From: an uncultured Maribacter sp.
GTDB taxonomy: Bacteria > Bacteroidota > Bacteroidia > Flavobacteriales > Flavobacteriaceae
Reading direction: 5' to 3'
NCBI RefSeq assembly: GCF_947500405.1
Contig: NZ_CANMRY010000004.1
Coordinates: 1 to 64,000 of the forward strand
DNA length: 64,000 bases
Shown here: piece by piece, positions 59,839-64,000 of the stretch
Numbering within the stretch: position 1 is the stretch's first letter
How the letters are laid out: each line of letters starts with the position of its first letter
Notes under the pieces: model-generated
The model's database searches: none
Seen by the model: only the letters and a program-made list of their open reading frames with translations
Told to the model about the DNA's origin: nothing
Position numbers and translations under genes: made by a program

Positions 59839-60348
59839 ATGAAACAAACCGAATTTTTAAATCTGGTGTTACCATTTAAAGATAAGTTATTTAGACTTTC
59901 TAAAAGACTGCTGGTTTCTACAGAAGAAGCTGAAGATGCAACGCAAGAAGTACTATTAAAGTTATGGTCTAAGAATAGCAAAATGAAAGAGTATAAAAAC
60001 GTGGAGGCTTTTGCAATGACTATGACCAAGAATTTTTGTTTAGATAGGTTAAAATCTAAGCAAGCATCTAACTTAAAATTGGTGCATAGTAATTATGGAG
60101 ATGATAATAACTCGCTTCAAAAAAATATAGAAGCTAAAGACAGTGTTAATTGGGTAGAGAAAATAATGGATGAATTACCCGAGCAACAAAAAATGGTATT
60201 ACAATTACGTGATATTGAACAGTATACATTTGAAGAAATAGAAGAATTGTTAGATATGAAACCTACTGCAATACGAGTAGCTTTATCTAGAGCAAGAAAA
60301 ACAGTAAGAGAAAAATTAAAGCAAAAACATAATTATGGAATTGCATAA
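59839..60348 (+). CDS. ECF RNA polymerase sigma factor
   Basis: This 169-residue sigma-70 family protein has region 2 near 15-75 (STEEAEDATQEVLLKLWSKN, TMTKNFCLDRLKSK) and region 4 near 112-160 (LPEQQKMVLQLRDIEQYTFE, then LLDMKPTAIRVALSRARKTV). It overlaps the next gene by 14 bases. It probably directs expression of its own operon and the following DUF4252 genes. The signal is unknown. Confidence 0.93.
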   Translation: MKQTEFLNLVLPFKDKLFRLSKRLLVSTEEAEDATQEVLLKLWSKNSKMKEYKNVEAFAMTMTKNFCLDRLKSKQASNLKLVHSNYGDDNNSLQKNIEAKDSVNWVEKIMDELPEQQKMVLQLRDIEQYTFEEIEELLDMKPTAIRVALSRARKTVREKLKQKHNYGIA

Positions 60349-60772
60349 CATAGAAAAATTATTAGAAAAGTATTTTGAAGCCACCGCAACAGTTGCCGAA
60401 GAAGAAACATTACGTACTTATTTTTCTCAAGATAATGTGGCAAAGCATTTAGAGAAGTACAAACCTATGTTTCAATACTTTTCTACAGCAAAGGAAGAAC
60501 AGTTTACAAAGCAGTTGCCATTAAAGGTAAACAAAAATTATAGTAAGTGGCTTAGTGTGGCTGCAGTAGGAGCAATAGTTTTTAGTCTTTATTTTGGGAA
60601 TTTATACCAAGAAAAACAAGCAGAACAAGAGGAAGCTCAATATGCGTATAACGAAACAAAAAAAGCATTAGACCTTTTAGCACAAAATTTTAGTAAGGGA
60701 ACACGAAAAGTTGCTTACTTAAATCAATTTGAACAAACAAAACAAAAATTATACAAAAAAAAAATAAATTAA
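60335..60772 (+). CDS. Probable anti-sigma factor
   Basis: This 145-residue protein has one membrane span (WLSVAAVGAIVFSLYFGNLY, about 69-88). An N-terminal cytoplasmic part of 65 residues reads LEKYFEATATVAEEETLRTY, and a Gln/Lys/Glu-rich C-terminal part would be periplasmic. No zinc-binding motif is visible. Overlap with the sigma gene and the single-span topology support the role by context. The DUF4252 gene follows after 4 bases. Confidence 0.72.
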   Translation: MELHNIEKLLEKYFEATATVAEEETLRTYFSQDNVAKHLEKYKPMFQYFSTAKEEQFTKQLPLKVNKNYSKWLSVAAVGAIVFSLYFGNLYQEKQAEQEEAQYAYNETKKALDLLAQNFSKGTRKVAYLNQFEQTKQKLYKKKIN

Positions 60773-60776
60773 TATC

Positions 60777-61325
60777 ATGAAAAAGTTCTTAATTATAACA
60801 GTAATAGCACTAATGCCTTTAGTGGGTATGTCTCAATCTTTATTTGATAAATATGAAGATTTAGATAATGTAAGTGCTGTAGTCGTAAACAAAAGTATGT
60901 TTAATCTTCTAAGTAAGATAGATGTTGAGGTGGATGATCCAGAAGCGCAAGACTTTATGGATATAGCTAAAAGTTTAAAAAATTTAAAAGTTTTTATAAC
61001 AGAAGATAAAGCAATATCTGCAGATATGCTTAAGTCTATGAATTCTTATTTAAAAACCGCAAAGCTAGAAGAGCTTATGCGTGTAAAAGATAAGGATGCT
61101 AATGTGAAGTTTTATATTAAAGAAGGTAAAGATGCCGATCATGTAAGCGAACTTTTAATGTTTGTTACAGGGATACATAATACCGATATAGAAATGAATG
61201 GAAGAAAGTTTGAAACGGTATTATTGTCTTTAACTGGCGATATAGATTTAAACAAGATAGGTTCTTTAACTAATAAAATGAATTTACCGCAAGAACTAAA
61301 TAAAGCAGGTAAAAAGAACAATTAG
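60777..61325 (+). CDS. DUF4252 family exported protein, copy 1
   Basis: This 182-residue protein has a signal peptide ending at GMSQ. The body SLFDKYEDLDNVSAVVVNKS, then MRVKDKDANVKFYIKEGKDA and HVSELLMFVTG is the DUF4252 pattern of Bacteroidota. Function unknown. It lies 4 bases after the anti-sigma gene. It is closely related to the next gene, with long identical blocks such as ELMRVKDKD, VKFYIKEGKD and NGRKFETVL/HGRKFETVL, so the two arose by tandem duplication. Confidence 0.85.
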   Translation: MKKFLIITVIALMPLVGMSQSLFDKYEDLDNVSAVVVNKSMFNLLSKIDVEVDDPEAQDFMDIAKSLKNLKVFITEDKAISADMLKSMNSYLKTAKLEELMRVKDKDANVKFYIKEGKDADHVSELLMFVTGIHNTDIEMNGRKFETVLLSLTGDIDLNKIGSLTNKMNLPQELNKAGKKNN

Positions 61326-61435
61326 AAAATACCTGATTTTTCAGGAACAATTAATATCATCAATCAATTTTTAATAATCAATCCTATAAATTTCCCTTTT
61401 AATCAAGTAGGGGGTAGGATAAAAACAAAGCAGTC

Positions 61436-61978
61436 ATGAGAAAATTTAGTTTAGTAGTAGCAATCGTTTTAGTACCGTTTTTTGGTTTAGCACAATCTAT
61501 GTTCGATAAATATGAGAATATGGATAAAGTAGGAACTGTAGTTGTAAATAAGGGAATGATAAATTTGGTTAGCAAAATAGGAAGTATGACCGATGACCCT
61601 GAAGCGCAAGATTTTGCAGAGGTGGCCAAAGGTATAAAAGGTATAAAAGTCTTTATTACGGAAGACAAATCTGTCTCAGCAGATATGACATCTACAGTAA
61701 AAAAGTATTTAAGAAAATCTTCAATGGAAGAATTAATGCGTGTAAAAGACAAGGACGTTAACGTAAAGTTCTATATTAAAGAGGGTAAAGATGAAGATCA
61801 TGTAAGAGAGCTTTTAATGTTTGTGTCCGGTATGAAGAATATGGATATAGATGTGCATGGAAGAAAATTTGAAACAGTACTGGTTTCCATGACCGGAAAT
61901 ATAGATTTAAATAAAATAGGAGCAATAACTAATAAAATGAATCTCCCGAAAGAATTAAACAACGCAGGAAAAAAATAG
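61436..61978 (+). CDS. DUF4252 family exported protein, copy 2
   Basis: This 180-residue paralogue of the preceding gene has a signal peptide ending at GLAQ, the same FDKYENMDKVGTVVVNKGMI opening and the same NKIGAITNKMNLPKELN ending. It lies 110 bases after copy 1, with a G-rich stretch (AGTAGGGGGTAGGAT, about 61409-61423) in the gap that may be a promoter or leader element. A strong terminator follows, so copies 1 and 2 end the main sigma transcript. Confidence 0.85.
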   Translation: MRKFSLVVAIVLVPFFGLAQSMFDKYENMDKVGTVVVNKGMINLVSKIGSMTDDPEAQDFAEVAKGIKGIKVFITEDKSVSADMTSTVKKYLRKSSMEELMRVKDKDVNVKFYIKEGKDEDHVRELLMFVSGMKNMDIDVHGRKFETVLVSMTGNIDLNKIGAITNKMNLPKELNNAGKK

Positions 61979-61988
61979 GAATTAACGT

Positions 61989-62023
61989 GCTACTGAGAAT
62001 ATATATTCTCAGTAGCATTTTTT
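61989..62023 (+). terminator. Terminator after the second DUF4252 gene
   Basis: GCTACTGAGAAT (61989-62000) pairs with ATTCTCAGTAGC (62005-62016), with an ATAT loop and a following T run. Confidence 0.9.
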
Positions 62024-62035
62024 AATTATAAAAAA

Positions 62036-62575
62036 ATGACAACAATAATAAAAAGTATTTTAACTTTTGTAGTACTTCTTTTAGTAGGCGCATGCTCATC
62101 AACACAAAGCTTACAAGAATATTATGTAGATAATTCTGAGAATCCTAATTTTATTTCTTTTGATGTTCCTTCAAGTATATTACGTTTAGAGGAAGCAAAT
62201 TTAACTGCTAGTCAAAAAGAGGCTGTAGGTTCTTTAAAGAAACTTAATATTTTGGCTTTTAAAAAATCGGGAGAAAATGAAGCAGATTTTGTAGCTGAAA
62301 AAACACAGGTTAAAGCTATTTTAAAAAATAAGAAATTTACTGAGTTAATGAAAATGAATACTAGTTTTGGTAAAGCAACAATTAAATATTTAGGAGATGA
62401 AGATGCTATAGATGAGGTTGTTATTTATGGGGATAATGATGAAAAAGGTTTTGCTTTAATAAGAGTTTTAGGAGATAATATGAATCCAGCGCATTTAGTA
62501 GAATTAATAAAGGCTATGGAAAAATCTAATTACAACGGAGAAGGTTTTAGTAAACTTAAAGAATTCTTAGAGTAA
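62036..62575 (+). CDS. DUF4252-like lipoprotein, copy 3
   Basis: This 179-residue, more divergent member has a lipoprotein signal (lipobox LVGAC). It keeps the family layout: a short helix after the signal (LQEYYVDNSENPNFISFDVP), a middle alpha/beta part and LRVLGDNMNPAHLVELIKAM at the end. It therefore differs from copies 1 and 2 in being lipid-anchored. It starts 12 bases after the preceding terminator, so it depends on read-through or on an unrecognised promoter. Confidence 0.78.
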   Translation: MTTIIKSILTFVVLLLVGACSSTQSLQEYYVDNSENPNFISFDVPSSILRLEEANLTASQKEAVGSLKKLNILAFKKSGENEADFVAEKTQVKAILKNKKFTELMKMNTSFGKATIKYLGDEDAIDEVVIYGDNDEKGFALIRVLGDNMNPAHLVELIKAMEKSNYNGEGFSKLKEFLE

Positions 62576-62599
62576 GAGATTAAATTAAATGTTAGAAAG

Positions 62600-62633
62600 T
62601 CCTGTAGTGAGTTTTGTTACAACAGGATTTTTT
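62600..62633 (+). terminator. Terminator after the third DUF4252-like gene
   Basis: TCCTGT (62600-62605) pairs with ACAGGA (62622-62627), followed by six T residues. Confidence 0.65.
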
Positions 62634-62734
62634 GCATTAAAATAATATTAAATTTTAAAAAATAGGTATGAATTAGTGACCTTCTATATATATTCGTGTC
62701 TCAATTACTAAACACTAAAAACTTTTAAATTATT

Positions 62735-63550
62735 ATGGAGAACACAGATGTAAGCTCTTTGATGGGCAAGGGAATGGATTTTTTAACGGAGTATGGCCCT
62801 AAAGTTATAGGAGCAATTATTATTTATATAATTGGTTCATGGGTCATAAGTAAAATTGTAAAGCTTGCTCGTAAAGGTATGTCTAAAAGTAATTATGACG
62901 AATCTTTACAGAAATTTTTATTAAACCTTATTGGTTGGGCATTAAAGATATTCCTAATTATTATAGTAATATCTAAACTTGGTGTAGAAACAACAAGTTT
63001 TGCGGCAATTATTGCAGCAGCTGGTTTAGCAATAGGTTTAGCGTTACAGGGTTCATTATCTAATTTTGCGGGAGGTGTTTTACTTATGATTTTTAAGCCT
63101 TATAAAATTGGGGATTTAGTAGAAGCACAAGGCGTTTTGGGTTCTGTAAAAGAAATTGAGATATTTACTACTAAATTAATTACACCACAAAATAAGTTAG
63201 CAATTGTACCAAACGGAGCAATGGCAAACGGTAATATTATTAACTATACTGCTGAAGGTAAAATGAGAGTAGATACTAGTGTAGGTATTGGTTACGGAGA
63301 AGATATGAAAAAAGCAAAAGAAGTGCTTTTGGCAATGTTAGTAGCTAACCCTAAAGTATTAAAAGACCCAGCACCATCTGTAAATGTAGAAGAGTTAGCA
63401 GATAGTTCTGTAAACTTAGCAGTACGTCCCTTCTGTAAACCAGAAGATTACTGGGATGTGTATTTTGCAACCATTGAGGGTTCTAAAATAGCATTAGACA
63501 ACGCTAAAATTGAAATTCCTTACCCGCACGAAGTGCAAATTAATAAGTAA
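62735..63550 (+). CDS. Small-conductance mechanosensitive channel (MscS family)
   Basis: This 271-residue channel, close in size to E. coli MscS, has three membrane spans. The pore helix TM3 is around 90-115 (AAAGLAIGLALQGSLSNFAG, the Gly/Ala pattern of MscS). The beta domain follows (FKPYKIGDLVEAQGVLGSVK, then EIEIFTTKLITPQNKLAIVPNG). It opens on hypo-osmotic shock and so complements the trehalose genes in osmotic balance. It has no partner genes and ends at a hairpin terminator. Confidence 0.93.
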   Translation: MENTDVSSLMGKGMDFLTEYGPKVIGAIIIYIIGSWVISKIVKLARKGMSKSNYDESLQKFLLNLIGWALKIFLIIIVISKLGVETTSFAAIIAAAGLAIGLALQGSLSNFAGGVLLMIFKPYKIGDLVEAQGVLGSVKEIEIFTTKLITPQNKLAIVPNGAMANGNIINYTAEGKMRVDTSVGIGYGEDMKKAKEVLLAMLVANPKVLKDPAPSVNVEELADSSVNLAVRPFCKPEDYWDVYFATIEGSKIALDNAKIEIPYPHEVQINK

Positions 63551-63573
63551 TATTAATTTATTTCTAAAAATTT

Positions 63574-63600
63574 AAAAGACCGCAACTTGCGGTCTTTTTT
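63574..63600. terminator. Bidirectional terminator
   Basis: AAAAGACCGCAA (63574-63585) is complementary to TTGCGGTCTTTT (63587-63598). It sits between the convergent MscS gene and the small membrane protein gene. Confidence 0.85.
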
Positions 63601-63781
63601 AGTTTTTCTTTTTAGCTTCAAGAAGTAAAATAATTATAGCTATAAAAAATATAATATAGGCTATATTCATTAAAAGACTTCCTATTATAAAACTTAGGAA
63701 TACCCAATGTAAAATTTTTACAGTACGTCCTATAAGATAAAATACTAAAGCAATTATTACTAAATAATGCCCAGATTTCAT
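63599..63781 (-). CDS. Small membrane protein
   Basis: This 60-residue protein is almost entirely hydrophobic, with two membrane spans (about 6-18 plus 26-36, and 38-55). VKILHWVF at 22-29 recalls the KIMHWP element of the gliding-motility protein GldL, but the likeness is short. It starts one base after the stop of purB, so it is probably cotranscribed. Function unknown. Confidence 0.6.
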   Translation of the reverse strand: MKSGHYLVIIALVFYLIGRTVKILHWVFLSFIIGSLLMNIAYIIFFIAIIILLLEAKKKN

Positions 63782-63782
63782 G

Positions 63783-64000
63783 TTATATCCCAGTGTAATT
63801 ACTAGGAGTAATTGCTTTTAATTCTTTTTTAATAGCATCGGAAACTTCTAGAGAATCTATAAAGTTTGCCATAGAGTCTTTAGTAATTTTCTCATTGGTT
63901 CTAGTTAAACCTTTTAAAGCTTCATAAGGATTAGGATATGCTTCTCTTCTTAATATAGTCTGAATAGCTTCTGCGACAACAGCCCAATTATTTTCTAAGT
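63783..64000 (-). CDS. purB: Adenylosuccinate lyase, C-terminal part
   Basis: This partial gene runs out of the window. The visible 71 codons read LENNWAVVAEAIQTILRREA, then YPNPYEALKGLTRTNEKIT and end in AITPSNYTGI. This matches the C-terminus of PurB, which acts twice in purine synthesis (SAICAR and adenylosuccinate cleavage). The stop TAA is at 63783-63785. Confidence 0.88.
   Translation of the reverse strand, partial: LENNWAVVAEAIQTILRREAYPNPYEALKGLTRTNEKITKDSMANFIDSLEVSDAIKKELKAITPSNYTGI

Overview
The window is AT-rich chromosomal DNA from a bacterium of the phylum Bacteroidota, very probably the family Flavobacteriaceae. The signs are T9SS-type C-terminal domains, several promoters of the Bacteroidota form (TTG, about 19 bases, TAnnTTTG), DUF4252 and DUF4199 genes, a single-chain PurL, a 950-residue CarB, and a TonB-dependent B12 receptor behind a cobalamin riboswitch. 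The genus cannot be fixed from this stretch. No rRNA, tRNA, CRISPR array or insertion sequence was recognised.

Left edge (1-2895): a small mobile-looking region. Two solitary reverse-strand genes (an orphan protein and a frameshifted VOC/glyoxalase protein) are each bracketed by short terminal inverted repeats. They are separated by long hairpin-forming spacers that share a GATTAAGCAC motif. Beside them is a tyrosine recombinase whose 3' end lies inside a third hairpin. The layout resembles an integron cassette array, but the recombinase lacks the usual IntI-specific insertion. This is the best candidate for an under-described system here.

2995-9898: trehalose block. A fused trehalose-6-phosphate synthase/phosphatase, an MFS transporter and an M1 aminopeptidase form one reverse-strand operon, divergent from a GH15 glucoamylase/trehalase-like gene. 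9977-18140: fatty-acid degradation. A MarR regulator, fadN, fadA and fadE run in one direction behind a perfect 20-bp palindrome that overlaps a promoter, with an acyl-CoA ligase upstream. A decayed four-helix-bundle (S23/IVP) gene sits between fadA and fadE. 18410-30174: a T9SS-secreted protein, a membrane protein, purL, an RsmB-like RNA methyltransferase, a lipoprotein with Asp-box-like repeats, an ECF sigma / anti-sigma / Spy-like trio, and a frameshifted GNAT gene.

30214-41481: envelope and core genes, namely an MsbA-like ABC exporter, a phosphohexomutase, a GT2 glycosyltransferase, DUF4199, L31 type B, a GlmU-like protein, mtaB, a lytic transglycosylase and L34 (rpmH). 41581-48926: carB, then gnd divergent from zwf-pgl (oxidative pentose phosphate pathway). 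48928-56563: a thioesterase, a small anchored protein, rmuC, and the vitamin B12 locus. There btuF-btuC-btuD runs leftward and btuB runs rightward behind the riboswitch; btuD is a complete ORF with no ATG, GTG or TTG start. 56787-64000: a secreted protein with a 10-bp repeat in its signal-peptide codons, an S41 lipoprotein protease, an ECF sigma / anti-sigma / triple DUF4252 cluster downstream of a (TTAC)6 repeat, an MscS channel, a small membrane protein, and the 3' end of purB.
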